64,000 nt of DNA from Mycolicibacterium sp. MU0050 (GCF_963378085.1 NZ_OY726395.1:3162001-3226000), one strand, 5' to 3'. Counted from the stretch's first letter, positions 46,872-58,788 are shown. The notes: generated from the sequence alone by a model not told the origin. Numbers and translations are program-made.

Positions 46872-48164
46872 GTGCTTCGGCGACTTGCTGCACTGGCATC
46901 CGCCTCCCTGGTCGCCGTGGTGGTAGTGGCCGGCTGCGCGGACACCGATCCGTGGGTGCACGCCGCCCCGGCCGACGGCTGGCCCGCGCCCTACGCCGAC
47001 GCGGCCAACAGCAGCTACACCGACACCGCGGGCGCCCGGGACCTGGAGCCCGCGTGGACCCGGTCGGTCAAGGGTGAACTCGGCGCCGGGGTGGCCCTCG
47101 GCGCCTTCGGCTACCTGGCCGCCAACGCCCAGACCGAGGCCGGGTGCTCGCTGATGGTGTGGGAGAACGACAACAACGCGCGCCAACGCTGGTGTACCCG
47201 GCTGGCCCAGGGCGGCGGGTTCGGCGGGCCGTTGTTCGACGGGTTCGACAACCTCTACGTCGGCCAGCCCGGGGCCATGCTGTCCTTCCCGCCCACGCAG
47301 TGGATCCGGTGGCGTCAGCAGGTGATCGGGATGCCCCTGACACCAAGGCTTCTGGGGAACGGCGAGCTGCTGGTGGTCACGCATCTGGGTCAGGTGCTGG
47401 TGTTCGACGCGCACCGCGGCACCGTGGTGGGCAATCCGATCGACCTGGTCGACGGCGTCGACCCGACCGATCCGCAGCGTGGTCTCGACGACTGCGCCCC
47501 GGCTCGGTCGCGTTGTCCCGTCGCGGCCCCGCCGGCCTTCTCCCCGGCGTCGGGCATCATCGTGCTGAGCCTGTGGCAGCCCGGGGCGTCCGCGGCCACC
47601 CTGGTCGGCCTGCGCTACCGGCAGGGCCAGAACCCCTTGCTGACGCGGGAGTGGACCAGCGACGCCGTCGCGGCCGGGGTGCTGGCCGCGCCGACCCTGT
47701 CCGCCGACGGCGCCACCGTCTACGTCAACGGCCGGGACCGGAAACTGTGGGCGTTGAACGCCGACGACGGCGAGGTGAAGTGGTCGGTGCCGCTGAACCA
47801 TCTGGCGCAGACCCCGCCGACGGTGTCCCCCGACGGCACGCTGCTGGCCGGCGGCGGCCCGGACGCCGTCCTGACCGGCATCGAGGACCTCGGCGATAAG
47901 GCCGAAATCCGTTGGCGGCGAGGCGATGTCGAGAACCTGACCTCGGCCGGCCAGGCCGGAGCCGAGGTCGCCTACACGGTGGTCAGCGACGAGGGGGCCG
48001 ACGGTCTGGCGTTGCTGGTGTTCGATCCGCGCGACGGCGAGACGATCAACAGTTATCCGCTGCGCGGGGCCACCGGATTTCCGGTCGGGGTCGCCGTCGG
48101 CGCCGACGGTCGGGTGGTCGCCGCGACCAGCGACGGGCAGGTCTACGGCTTCGACGCCCGCTGA
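46872..48164 (+). CDS. PQQ-like beta-propeller lipoprotein
   Basis: A 430-residue lipoprotein. Signal MLRRLAALASASLVAVVVVA ends in lipobox VVAGC. The mature protein is a beta-propeller with PQQ-like repeats: VWENDNNARQRWCTRLAQGG, GNGELLVVTHLGQVLVFDAH, VYVNGRDRKLWALNADDGEV and VVAATSDGQVYGFDAR. Such folds may bind ligands or hold complexes together and need not use PQQ. It would sit outside the membrane. The GTG start at 46872 follows AAGGA by eight bases. It matches Rv3035 in position; the function is unknown. Confidence 0.82.
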   Translation: MLRRLAALASASLVAVVVVAGCADTDPWVHAAPADGWPAPYADAANSSYTDTAGARDLEPAWTRSVKGELGAGVALGAFGYLAANAQTEAGCSLMVWENDNNARQRWCTRLAQGGGFGGPLFDGFDNLYVGQPGAMLSFPPTQWIRWRQQVIGMPLTPRLLGNGELLVVTHLGQVLVFDAHRGTVVGNPIDLVDGVDPTDPQRGLDDCAPARSRCPVAAPPAFSPASGIIVLSLWQPGASAATLVGLRYRQGQNPLLTREWTSDAVAAGVLAAPTLSADGATVYVNGRDRKLWALNADDGEVKWSVPLNHLAQTPPTVSPDGTLLAGGGPDAVLTGIEDLGDKAEIRWRRGDVENLTSAGQAGAEVAYTVVSDEGADGLALLVFDPRDGETINSYPLRGATGFPVGVAVGADGRVVAATSDGQVYGFDAR

Positions 48165-48171
48165 GACGGCC

Positions 48172-48864
48172 TCAGGCCAACAGCGGGCCGACGGCCGTGC
48201 GCGGCAGGCTGACCTCGAACACGCCTGCCGTCTCGGCCAGCAGCGCCCCGCGGTCGAAGAAGAAGATCAACGCATCATCGGTGAGCGCGAAGTTCTGATA
48301 GGCCCGCGGATCCAGTCCGGCTCCTGCCGGGATCGGCTCGGCCGCCCCGAACTGCTTGCTCACCTCGCCCTGCACCAACGCGCGCAGCACCGGAAACGGC
48401 TCGACGTCCGGGCGGAACAAGGTGTCGATGGTGACGGGCTCGCGCAGCCCGTTGTCCCAGGTGAACGTCTTGTAGAAGGTCGCGGCGCGCGGGCCGCCCA
48501 CGTCCTCGTAGGTTTCCAGGACCACCGACCGGGTGTCCCGCGGCCCGACGGCCGCGCCGTACTCGCGGGCCCGCATCTCCAGCGCGTACGGGCGCGAGCG
48601 CGCATCCGGGGTCTGGGCCACGTTGAGGAAGCCGTCGCGGGTCTGCCGGACGTAGTCGTGCAGCGCTTCGGCGTCCGGGTAGGTGGCCGGGAAGCTGAGG
48701 TCCACCCGGTAACCGGGATCGGACCGCAGAATCTGGCACACCTGTTCCACTTGGGTGGCGTCGAGGTCGGCACACGTCGGCGCCGCGGCGGCCGCGGAGC
48801 CGGCGCTGAGCAGGGCACCGAGGGTCAGGACGGCCGCGGCCGTGGCCACCGAGCGGTTACGCAT
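48172..48864 (-). CDS. Secreted MPT64-like protein (DUF3298), copy A
   Basis: A 230-residue secreted protein (Rv3036c, TB22.2 type). A Sec signal (MRNRSVATAAAVLTLGALLS) is cut near AGSAAAAA. The mature part matches the MPT64/RsiV-like family: YRVDLSFPATYPDAEALHDY, VVLETYEDVGGPRAATFYKT and YQNFALTDDALIFFFDRGAL. Two cysteines near the N-terminus can form a disulfide. The M. tuberculosis homologue is a culture-filtrate protein with reported esterase activity. The start is six bases after TATCGT. A paralogue lies directly upstream. Confidence 0.85.
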   Translation of the reverse strand: MRNRSVATAAAVLTLGALLSAGSAAAAAPTCADLDATQVEQVCQILRSDPGYRVDLSFPATYPDAEALHDYVRQTRDGFLNVAQTPDARSRPYALEMRAREYGAAVGPRDTRSVVLETYEDVGGPRAATFYKTFTWDNGLREPVTIDTLFRPDVEPFPVLRALVQGEVSKQFGAAEPIPAGAGLDPRAYQNFALTDDALIFFFDRGALLAETAGVFEVSLPRTAVGPLLA

Positions 48865-48870
48865 CCCGAC

Positions 48871-48876
48871 ACGATA
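48871..48876 (-). promoter_or_regulatory. -10 box, leaderless MPT64-like gene A
   Basis: TATCGT ends six bases before the ATG at 48864. Confidence 0.5.
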
Positions 48877-48907
48877 CCGAGCCGGCGCGCGGGGCCCGGG
48901 CGGCAAG

Positions 48908-49582
48908 TCAAAGGGCCAGCGGGGGCAACTGGTCGCGCGGTAGCGCCACGGCGTGCGCGCCGGCGGCCCCGGCCATGAGCACGCCGCGATCGAAGTAGAA
49001 GATCAGCTCCTCGGGTGTGACCGCGAAGCTCTGGTAGTTGGCGGCGTCCAGACCGGCCTTCGGCGACACCGGGTCGGCGACGTCGAGCCGGTCGGCCAGC
49101 GCGCGCTGCACCAGCGGGTAGATCGCGTCGAGCGGACGGGTCTCGGGGGCGAACAGGGTCTCGAAGGTGAGCGGACGCTGCCGCGCCAGGTCGTAGTTGA
49201 ACGTCTGATACCACGACGACGGGTGCGCGCCGCCGACGTTCTGGTACACCTCGAACGCGACCGACCGGGTGGTCTCGGTGCGGTGCTCGGTGGCCTGGAT
49301 CTCCATCCGGTACGGCCGGTTGTGCGCGCGTCGGTCCTGTGCCGTTTCGACGAAGCGGTCGCGGGTGGTGGTGACGAACTCGGTGATGGCGCCCTGGTCC
49401 GGATAATCCACGGGGAAGGCGATATTCAGCTCGTAGTCGGTGCGCGCCTCGTGCGTCCGGCACAGCCCGTCCTCGGTGCGGGTGCCGCCGAGATCGCTGC
49501 ACCCGTCGGCGGCGGCGACCGGCGGCGCCCACCCGAGCAGGGCGGCCGCGAGCAGCGCGGTGAGCAACCAGAGCCGGGCCAT
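48908..49582 (-). CDS. Secreted MPT64-like protein (DUF3298), copy B
   Basis: A 224-residue tandem paralogue of the preceding gene. Signal MARLWLLTALLAAALLGWAP ends near PVAAAD. The mature part shares the family pattern (YELNIAFPVDYPDQGAITEF, FEVYQNVGGAHPSSWYQTFN, YQSFAVTPEELIFYFDRGVL) with the cysteine pair in the N-terminal segment (DGCSDLGG and DGLCRTHE). The two copies differ along their whole length, so the duplication is old. Each copy has its own TANNNT box. M. tuberculosis has one TB22.2 gene here, from memory. Confidence 0.85.
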   Translation of the reverse strand: MARLWLLTALLAAALLGWAPPVAAADGCSDLGGTRTEDGLCRTHEARTDYELNIAFPVDYPDQGAITEFVTTTRDRFVETAQDRRAHNRPYRMEIQATEHRTETTRSVAFEVYQNVGGAHPSSWYQTFNYDLARQRPLTFETLFAPETRPLDAIYPLVQRALADRLDVADPVSPKAGLDAANYQSFAVTPEELIFYFDRGVLMAGAAGAHAVALPRDQLPPLAL

Positions 49583-49588
49583 GGCCCG

Positions 49589-49594
49589 AGCCTA
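49589..49594 (-). promoter_or_regulatory. -10 box, leaderless MPT64-like gene B
   Basis: TAGGCT ends six bases before the ATG at 49582. Its first three bases are also the stop codon of the upstream methyltransferase gene. Confidence 0.5.
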
Positions 49595-50788
49595 GTCCCG
49601 CGTGGCCGGCGCCCGGCTCGAACGGCAGATGAATGCGACAGCGCGGGCGGCCCGGCCGGTGCCGATGCGGGTGATCACCACCGACAACGGGGTGCCGCCG
49701 CGGGGCCGCAGCCGGCGCCGCAGCGCATCGGGGTCTACCCGCACCCCGCGCACCAGGATCTCCAGGGCACCACAGTCCAGCGTCGAAAGCGCTTGCCGCA
49801 ATGCCTTTTCGGTGAACGGGAGCTGGTCGATGACCTCGAAGCCACGCACTCCCGGCGGCACCGCGTCGCCGGTGAGGTAGGCGATGTCGGGGTCCAACTG
49901 CCACAGTCCGTGCCGCGCGCCGTAGTGGCGCACCAGCCCGGCACGCACCACCGCGCCGTCCGGGTCGACGATCCAGCGACCCGCCGGGCCGACCCCGCAG
50001 TCGTCGTCGGCGGCGTCGGTGAGCTGTTCCCCGGAATCGAGCAGGCTGGCCCGCCGGGCGACCCCGGGCTCGGCCAGGCCCGCCGACCACAGACACGCCT
50101 CCCGCACCGAGCCCTGCCACGACGTGATCTCGATCTCACCGCGGAAGCCCATGTCCCCCAAGGCCTCGAAGTCGATTCCGGGCGCGCACTTGACCACCAG
50201 GTCGCGGCCGGCGTAGACCGCGAGCAGGTCGTCGAGGGCCGGGGCGTAGTCCCGCGGGTCGAACCGACGCCGCCCGGCGCTGCGCCGCGCCGGGTCGGCG
50301 ACGACGACGGTGTCGGCGGTGATCGGTGCCAGTGCGTCGGCGCGACACAGCAGCACGGGGGCGTCGGCGAGATTGTGCCGGGCCATCGCCAGCCGGACGG
50401 GGTCGGTGTCGCTGCCGACGACGGCGGTCGCGCTGCCGTGCAACGCGGCCAGTTCGGCACCGATCGAACAGGTGACGTCGGAGACCGCGCGGCCGGCCAG
50501 GCGGCGCGCCCGATGCGCCGCGACCGGGGCCGCGGTGGCCTGCTGCAGCGCCTCGTCGGTGAACAGCCAGCCCTGCGCGCCGGGCAGCTTCTGCGCCGAT
50601 CTGCGGCGCAGCAGGGTGGTCTCCACCAGGACGGCGGTGTGCTCGCCGTAGCGGGCCCGCACGGCGGCGATGTCGGCGATGCGGTCGCCGGCCAGCGGCA
50701 GCGCGGCAACCTCGGCCAGGGCCGCCGCACCCCGCGGCGACGTCAGGAACTCGACGTCGTCGAGGGTGAACGCCAGCCCGGAGCTCAG
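49592..50788 (-). CDS. Class I SAM-dependent methyltransferase with THUMP-like domain
   Basis: A protein of about 398 residues (Rv3037c type). The Rossmann methyltransferase core is in VSDVTCSIGAELAALHGSAT, VVGSDTDPVRLAMARHNLAD and DTVVVADPARRSAGRRRFDP, where the D-P-A-R resembles the DPP-type catalytic loop of RNA methyltransferases. The C-terminal part is called THUMP-like and may bind RNA; the target is unknown. No ATG, GTG or TTG lies near the conserved start (SSGLAFTLDDVEFL). A CTG at 50788 overlaps the upstream stop as CTGA, in the same way as the ATGA and GTGA junctions nearby, and is proposed; a CTG at 50776 is the alternative. Confidence 0.75.
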   Translation of the reverse strand: MSSGLAFTLDDVEFLTSPRGAAALAEVAALPLAGDRIADIAAVRARYGEHTAVLVETTLLRRRSAQKLPGAQGWLFTDEALQQATAAPVAAHRARRLAGRAVSDVTCSIGAELAALHGSATAVVGSDTDPVRLAMARHNLADAPVLLCRADALAPITADTVVVADPARRSAGRRRFDPRDYAPALDDLLAVYAGRDLVVKCAPGIDFEALGDMGFRGEIEITSWQGSVREACLWSAGLAEPGVARRASLLDSGEQLTDAADDDCGVGPAGRWIVDPDGAVVRAGLVRHYGARHGLWQLDPDIAYLTGDAVPPGVRGFEVIDQLPFTEKALRQALSTLDCGALEILVRGVRVDPDALRRRLRPRGGTPLSVVITRIGTGRAARAVAFICRSSRAPATRD

Positions 50789-51783
50789 GTTCCGGCGGGT
50801 TCGGCAGCCGAACCGGGCTTCACCCCGGTCACCATCACGTTGTAGAACCAGCCCTTGGGCACCACCCGACGCCACACGTTCGCGTCGACCCAGCTCAGGG
50901 AGGTCCAGCTGCCGAAGGCGAACTTCGCCCAACCCCAGCCGAGCTTGCCCGGCGGCACCGCGGCCTCGAACGTCCGCACCGGCCAGCCGAGCATCGCGGC
51001 GGTGAACTCCTCGCTGGCCGTGCGCACCTCGACGGCGCCGGCGTTGGTGGCCATCCGCTCGAGATCGGCGGGATCGAAGGTGTGCAGGTCCACGACGGCC
51101 TCCAGGGCCGCGGCGCGGGAGGACTCGTCGAGTTCGGTCTGCGGGCGGCGCCAGTCCCGCAGGAACGGCAGCTTCGTGATGTTGGTGGCGGCGTGCCAGG
51201 TCAGCGTCGACAGCTCCCGCGCGTACCGGTTGCCCACGGTGGTGGGCTCGCCGGCGAAGATGAACCGTCCGCCCGGCTTGAGCACCCGGACCACCTCGCG
51301 CAGCGACAGTTCGACGTCGGGGATGTGGTGCAGCACGGCGTGGCCGACCACCAGGTCGAAGGTGTTGTCCTCGTAGGGGATGCCCTCCGCATCGGCGACA
51401 CGGCCGTCGATGTCCAGGCCGAGGCCCTGGCCGTTGCGGGTGGCGACCTTGACCATGCCCGGGGACAGGTCGGTGACCGAGCCTCGGCGGGCAACCCCGG
51501 CCTGGATCAGGTTGAGCAGGAAGAAGCCGGTGCCGCAGCCCAATTCGAGGGCCCGGTCGTAGGGCAGTTCGCGCTGCACCTCTTCCGGTACCGCGGCATC
51601 GAAACGGCCCCGGGCATAGTCGACGCACCGCTGGTCATACGAGATGGACCACTTGTCGTCGTAGCTCTCGGCCTCCCAGTCGTGGTAGAGCACCTGGGCG
51701 AGCTTGCTGTCCTTCATGGCGGCTTCGACCTGCTCCGCGGTGGCGTGCGGGTTGGGCGCCGGTGATTCGTGCGTGCTGGTCAT
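50785..51783 (-). CDS. SAM-dependent methyltransferase
   Basis: A 332-residue class I methyltransferase (Rv3038c type). The SAM motif is ALELGCGTGFFLLNLIQAG, followed by VTDLSPGMVKVA, DAEGIPYEDNTFDLVVGHAV and VLKPGGRFIFAGEP, all usual for small-molecule methyltransferases. The last 120 residues (PADLERMATNAGAVEVRTAS) are a lid-like domain that probably sets specificity. The substrate is unknown. A TAGGCT box ends eight bases before the ATG at 51783. It overlaps the start of the THUMP-like gene, so the two likely form an operon. Confidence 0.85.
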   Translation of the reverse strand: MTSTHESPAPNPHATAEQVEAAMKDSKLAQVLYHDWEAESYDDKWSISYDQRCVDYARGRFDAAVPEEVQRELPYDRALELGCGTGFFLLNLIQAGVARRGSVTDLSPGMVKVATRNGQGLGLDIDGRVADAEGIPYEDNTFDLVVGHAVLHHIPDVELSLREVVRVLKPGGRFIFAGEPTTVGNRYARELSTLTWHAATNITKLPFLRDWRRPQTELDESSRAAALEAVVDLHTFDPADLERMATNAGAVEVRTASEEFTAAMLGWPVRTFEAAVPPGKLGWGWAKFAFGSWTSLSWVDANVWRRVVPKGWFYNVMVTGVKPGSAAEPAGT

Positions 51784-51794
51784 GGAAAGTCAGC

Positions 51795-52517
51795 CTAAAC
51801 GGTGGTGCCGGCCGCGAAGACATCCAGGTAGCGTCGGCGCCGCTCGTCAGCGTCGCACCGGCCGTCGATCATGTCCTTGGCGGCGGCCACCGCCACCGCG
51901 GGCGCCCGCAGGTAGCGCCGGGCCCGCGCGCACGCGGCGTCGTACACCGCGTCGGGGGCCACCAGCTGATCCAGCAGGCCCATGGCGGCCGCCTCCTCGG
52001 CGTCCACGAAGCGCCCGCTGAACACCATGTCCTTGGCGTGCCCGGGCCCGACCGCGGCCGCCAGCCGGTCCAGCGCCGCGCCGTCGGGGATCAGATCCGC
52101 GAGGATCTCCGAGGCCGCGACCTTGACGTTGTCCCCGGCCACCCGCCAGTCCGCGGCCAGCGCCAGCGTCAGCCCCGCACCCAGCGCGTACCCGGTGACC
52201 GCGGCGATCGTGGGTTTCGGGATCGCCGCTACGGCACCGATCGCGGCGTCGCGCACCGCCGCCGCGGTGGCCGCTTCCGCGGCGGACAGCGTGCGCAGTT
52301 CCGGCACGTCGTCGCCGGCGGAGAAGATCTCGTGTCCCCCGAACAGGATCACCACCGCGATGTCTTCCCGGGCGGCGACGTGCTCGGCGGTGGCAGCCAC
52401 CTCGCGGTACATCTGCCGGGTCAGCGCGTTGCTCGGCGGCCGGGACAGCCAGATGGTGCCGATGCCCGGCTGCTGGGCGTCGGTGTGCAGGCTGACGAAC
52501 TCGTGGCCGCCGGTCAC
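51795..52517 (-). CDS. echA17: Enoyl-CoA hydratase/isomerase family protein (EchA17 type)
   Basis: A 240-residue crotonase-fold protein. Oxyanion-hole segments are [15 protein letters not shown] and [20 protein letters not shown]. Of the two acid residues used by mammalian hydratase, the second fits [12 protein letters not shown], but at the first position (GCEL in the reference) this protein has GLTL, a threonine. It may therefore not be a true hydratase; isomerase, hydrolase or altered hydratase activity are possible. The GTG start overlaps the Nudix gene's stop (GTGA), so it is the third gene of ABC-Nudix-crotonase. Confidence 0.85.
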   Translation of the reverse strand: MTGGHEFVSLHTDAQQPGIGTIWLSRPPSNALTRQMYREVAATAEHVAAREDIAVVILFGGHEIFSAGDDVPELRTLSAAEAATAAAVRDAAIGAVAAIPKPTIAAVTGYALGAGLTLALAADWRVAGDNVKVAASEILADLIPDGAALDRLAAAVGPGHAKDMVFSGRFVDAEEAAAMGLLDQLVAPDAVYDAACARARRYLRAPAVAVAAAKDMIDGRCDADERRRRYLDVFAAGTTV

Positions 52518-53320
52518 GGAGCGCGTCCGGCCCGGGCGGCGTTGTAGCGCTCGCTGTCGAAGAACTCGATCTCCCAGTTGCCGTTCGCCTCGGTCAGGTG
52601 CGGCTGCACGGGGACGATCTGGCGTTCGACGGCCAGGATGTCGGCGACCGAGCGGCCACCGGCCAGCGAGTCCAGCTGCGTCCAGGTCGGCGGCAGCAGG
52701 AAGATGCGCTGGGCGGCGAACTCGGCCAGCGCGGCCTCGGGCTTGGCCCACGCCACCCGGTCGGACTCGGTGTTCTCACCGTCGGCCAGCTGACCTGGCG
52801 GCAGCGCGCCGACAAAGAAGTAGGTGTCGTAGCGGCGGGTGCGTTCCTCCTCGGGCGTCACCCAGTTGGCCCACGGGCGCAACAGGTCGGCCCGCAGCAT
52901 CAGCTTCTCGCTGCGCAGAAAGTCCCCGAACGACAGCGAGTTGTCGGCCAGCGCCTTGCGCGCCTGCCGGTAGACGCTCGCGTCGTCGACCAGCAGGTCG
53001 GGGTCGTCGGCGGCCCCGGCGAACAGCACGCCGGATTCCTCGAACGTCTCCCGGGCCGCCGCGCACACCAGGGCCAGGGCCAGGTCCTCGTCGACACCCA
53101 GGCGCTGCGCCCACCACGACGGCGGCGGACCGTGCCAGTCGATGTCGGCGTTGCGGTCCCGGTCGTCGACCCCGCCGCCGGGGAAGACCACCACGCCACC
53201 GACGAACTCCATCGCGCGATGCCGACGCATCAGGAACACCTCGGTGCCGTCGGCCTCCTCCCGCACCAGCATCACCGTGGCGGCCGGGCGGACGGGAAGC
53301 GGCTCGGGTCGGTCGCTCAT
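52514..53320 (-). CDS. Nudix hydrolase
   Basis: A 268-residue Nudix protein (Rv3040c type). The glycine loop [17 protein letters not shown] is followed, after an insertion of about 40 residues, by the helix with the catalytic glutamates [14 protein letters not shown] (RE-x2-EE-xG). The long insertion before the box resembles the NUDT19/RNA-type subfamily, some of which hydrolyse CoA or its esters; next to a crotonase gene that is attractive but unproven. It overlaps both neighbours by four bases. Confidence 0.87.
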   Translation of the reverse strand: MSDRPEPLPVRPAATVMLVREEADGTEVFLMRRHRAMEFVGGVVVFPGGGVDDRDRNADIDWHGPPPSWWAQRLGVDEDLALALVCAAARETFEESGVLFAGAADDPDLLVDDASVYRQARKALADNSLSFGDFLRSEKLMLRADLLRPWANWVTPEEERTRRYDTYFFVGALPPGQLADGENTESDRVAWAKPEAALAEFAAQRIFLLPPTWTQLDSLAGGRSVADILAVERQIVPVQPHLTEANGNWEIEFFDSERYNAARAGRAP

Positions 53321-54168
53321 GCGCGTCTCCTGTGTGCGGCGCGACTACGCACGCGTCGCGCGAAATAACGGCCGTCGATGGTGTCGACGGTGATGGCCTG
53401 TCCGAAGGCCTTGGACAGGTTCTCCGAGGTCAACACGTCGGGCAACAGGCCGCTGGCCACCGTCTGCCCCTCGGCGAGCAGCAGGCAGTGGGTGAATCCC
53501 GGCGGGATCTCCTCGACATGATGGGTGACCAGGACGATGGCCGGTGCGTCGGGGTCGGCGGCCAGGTCGGCCATCCGGGCGACGAGTTCCTCGCGCCCCC
53601 CGAGATCGAGGCCGGCGCCCGGCTCGTCGAGCAGCAGCAGTTCAGGATCGGTCATCAACGACCGCGCGATGAGCACCCGTTTGCGCTCGCCCTCCGAGAG
53701 GGTGCCGTAGGTGCGATCGGCGAGGTGTTCGCCGCCGACGCTTTCCAGCATGTCGACGGCCTGGGCGTAGTCCATGTCCTCGTAGCGTTCCCGCCAGCGC
53801 CCCAGCACCGAGTAACCCGCCGACACCACGAGGTCGCGCACCACCTCGTCGTCGGGGACCCGCTGCGACAACGCGGAGGAGGACAGCCCCACCCTGGCTC
53901 GCAGCTCCGAGACGTCGATGCGGCCCAGCCGCTCCCCCAGCACGAAGGCGGTCCCGGACGACGGGTGTTCGGTGGCGGCGGCCATGCGCAACAGCGAGGT
54001 CTTCCCGGCGCCGTTGGGGCCCACGACCACCCAGCGCTCGTCGAGTTCGACCTGCCAGTTCAGCGGTCCGACGAGGTTGCGCCCGCCGCGGCGCAACGCC
54101 ACGTCGCGGAAGTCGATCAACAGGTCGGCGTCGGTGACGTCGGCTGGGTCAAGGTCGGCTTCGGGCAC
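53317..54168 (-). CDS. ABC transporter ATP-binding protein
   Basis: A 283-residue ATPase. Walker A is VVGPNGAGKTSLLRM, the signature motif is YGTLSEGERKRVLIARSL, Walker B is ELLLLDEPGAGLDLGG and the switch histidine is in VLVTHHVEEIPPGF. No permease gene is adjacent; it may work with a permease elsewhere or in a non-transport role like some stand-alone ATPases (Rv3041c type, also described as alone). The GTG start at 54168 is six bases after TACCAT, probably leaderless, and heads the ABC-Nudix-crotonase operon. Confidence 0.9.
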   Translation of the reverse strand: MPEADLDPADVTDADLLIDFRDVALRRGGRNLVGPLNWQVELDERWVVVGPNGAGKTSLLRMAAATEHPSSGTAFVLGERLGRIDVSELRARVGLSSSALSQRVPDDEVVRDLVVSAGYSVLGRWRERYEDMDYAQAVDMLESVGGEHLADRTYGTLSEGERKRVLIARSLMTDPELLLLDEPGAGLDLGGREELVARMADLAADPDAPAIVLVTHHVEEIPPGFTHCLLLAEGQTVASGLLPDVLTSENLSKAFGQAITVDTIDGRYFARRVRSRAAHRRRA

Positions 54169-54174
54169 TCGACC

Positions 54175-54180
54175 ATGGTA
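54175..54180 (-). promoter_or_regulatory. -10 box, leaderless ABC ATPase gene
   Basis: TACCAT ends six bases before the GTG at 54168. Confidence 0.5.
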
Positions 54181-54199
54181 GTCATGCGATTTGCAGGAG

Positions 54200-57237
<3,038 letters not shown>

Positions 57238-57256
57238 TTAGATCTTCTGTGCCTGA

Positions 57257-57285
57257 ATCCTATCCCCCATCTCCGTCGCTGTCGG
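57257..57285 (-). promoter_or_regulatory. Candidate ctaD promoter
   Basis: TAGGAT (57262-57257) lies 17 bases after CCGACA (57285-57280) on the minus strand, about 65 bases before the ctaD start. The remaining gap up to fecB shows no gene. Confidence 0.4.
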
Positions 57286-57375
57286 CGCGGGTCCGACAAT
57301 CTGTCGTAGATGTCGCGATCAGGGCCACTCGGACCGGCTCCGACCTGCTGTTCCGAGGCGGGCGCGCCGGGGTGT

Positions 57376-57381
57376 TACCGT
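57376..57381 (+). promoter_or_regulatory. -10 box, leaderless fecB
   Basis: TACCGT ends seven bases before the GTG at 57389. Confidence 0.5.
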
Positions 57382-57388
57382 CGGGTCC

Positions 57389-58462
57389 GTGCCGATTCGC
57401 ACCACTTCCGTCGCTCTGGCCGCAGCGTTGGCGTTGCTGGTTTCCGGTTGTTCGCAGCCGCAGGGCCAGACCCCGGTCCCGCCGTCGGCCCCCGTGATCA
57501 CCAGTACGACGACGATCGCCGGGGCCGGCGTGTTGGGCAATCAGCGTCGGCCCGACGAGTCCTGCGCCGCCGAACCCGCCGCGGCCGACCCCGGCGACGA
57601 CGTCCGCCGGGTGCCCAGCGGCACCGAGCGCGGCGACGTGGACGTGCCGGCCGACCCGCAGCGCATCGTGGTGCTCGCCGGTGAGCAGCTCGACGTGTTG
57701 TGCGCGCTCGGGCTGCAGTCACGGATCGTGGCGGCGGCGCCGGCCGACGGGGCGCAGGCGCAGCCCTCCTATCTGGGCACCGTGATTCACGAACTGCCCG
57801 CGGTGGGCTCGGGCACCGGGATCGACGCGGCGGCGATCGCGGCGGCCGAACCCGACCTGATTCTCGGCTCGCGCGCGCTGACCCCGCAGGCCTACGGCGA
57901 GCTGTCGGCGATTGCGCCCACAGTGTTCACCGGCGCCGCGGGCGCCGACTGGCGGGACACTGTGCGCACCGTCGGGGCGGCCACCGGCCGCGCCGGAGCC
58001 GCCCACGACGTGGTGGCGAACTTCGACGAGGACGCCGAACAGGCCGGGATCGCCAACGACGCGACGCATTTCCAGGCCTCCGTCGTGCAGTTCACCGAGG
58101 ACACCGTGCGGGTGTTCGGCGCGGAGAACTTCCCGGCCAGCGTGCTGGCCGCGGTGGGCGTGGATCGCCCTGCGGCACAACGCTTCACCGACAAACCGTT
58201 CGAGGAGATCGACATCACCGACCTCGACAAGGCGGACTTCTCGGCCGTCGAGGCCGACATCGTGTACGTGTCGTTCGCCTCCCCGGCGGCCAAGGACCAC
58301 GCCCCCGCGGTGCTGGGCAGCGATGCCTGGCGCGCGCTGTCGGCCAACCGGGACAACCGGGTGTTCATCGTCAACAACGAGGTCTGGCAGACGGGTCAGG
58401 GTCCGGTCGCGGCCCGCGGCATCCTCGAGGATCTGCGCTGGCTCAACGCGCCCATCAACTAG
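57389..58462 (+). CDS. fecB: Iron-siderophore substrate-binding lipoprotein
   Basis: A 357-residue lipoprotein of the periplasmic-binding-protein class III (FecB/FepB) type. The lipobox LLVSGC puts the lipidated cysteine at residue 21, followed by a proline/threonine-rich linker. Two lobes joined by a long helix are seen in QRIVVLAGEQLDVLCALGLQ, AIAAAEPDLILGSRALTPQA and DKADFSAVEADIVYVSFASP. The M. tuberculosis homologue binds carboxymycobactin or haem (known). No permease gene is adjacent, as in M. tuberculosis. The GTG start is used; it lies seven bases after a -10 box. Confidence 0.9.
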   Translation: MPIRTTSVALAAALALLVSGCSQPQGQTPVPPSAPVITSTTTIAGAGVLGNQRRPDESCAAEPAAADPGDDVRRVPSGTERGDVDVPADPQRIVVLAGEQLDVLCALGLQSRIVAAAPADGAQAQPSYLGTVIHELPAVGSGTGIDAAAIAAAEPDLILGSRALTPQAYGELSAIAPTVFTGAAGADWRDTVRTVGAATGRAGAAHDVVANFDEDAEQAGIANDATHFQASVVQFTEDTVRVFGAENFPASVLAAVGVDRPAAQRFTDKPFEEIDITDLDKADFSAVEADIVYVSFASPAAKDHAPAVLGSDAWRALSANRDNRVFIVNNEVWQTGQGPVAARGILEDLRWLNAPIN

Positions 58463-58512
58463 CGGCCCGCGCGGCCCAAACGTCCACTCGTAGATCTCGA
58501 GAGAGGCCCATC

Positions 58513-58788
58513 GTGTTCCACGTGCTCAAGCTCACCTACCTGCAACCGCTCGACGTCGTCGACCAGACCCGCCCCGCGCACGTGGCGTGGATCCAGCGGG
58601 AGATCGAGGCGGGCCGGCTGCTGCTGGCCGGGCGCCAGGAGTCGCAGCAGGGTGGGGTGCTGATTACCGCCGACATCGACACCGCCGAGGCCGAGAGGTT
58701 GATGGCCGAGGACCCCTACCAGCTGGCCGGGTTGGTGAGCTACGAACGTCTGAGCTTCAACGGGGCGCTGCGCGCCGACTGCCTGTAG
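58513..58788 (+). CDS. YCII-related domain protein
   Basis: A 91-residue dimeric ferredoxin-like fold protein. The core pattern is in RPAHVAWIQREIEAGRLLLA and DPYQLAGLVSYERLSFN; a His at the end of the first helix and an Asp in the turn are the conserved putative active-site pair of the family. GAGAGG lies six bases before the GTG at 58513. It is 50 bases after fecB and 53 before adhC, probably in one transcript. Function unknown; some relatives dechlorinate or isomerise small molecules. Confidence 0.8.
   Translation: MFHVLKLTYLQPLDVVDQTRPAHVAWIQREIEAGRLLLAGRQESQQGGVLITADIDTAEAERLMAEDPYQLAGLVSYERLSFNGALRADCL

Noticed and set aside
50789..51628. Upstream extension that would fuse the THUMP-like methyltransferase to another protein
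   Set aside because: It lies out of frame over the SAM methyltransferase gene, whose own frame has clear motifs.
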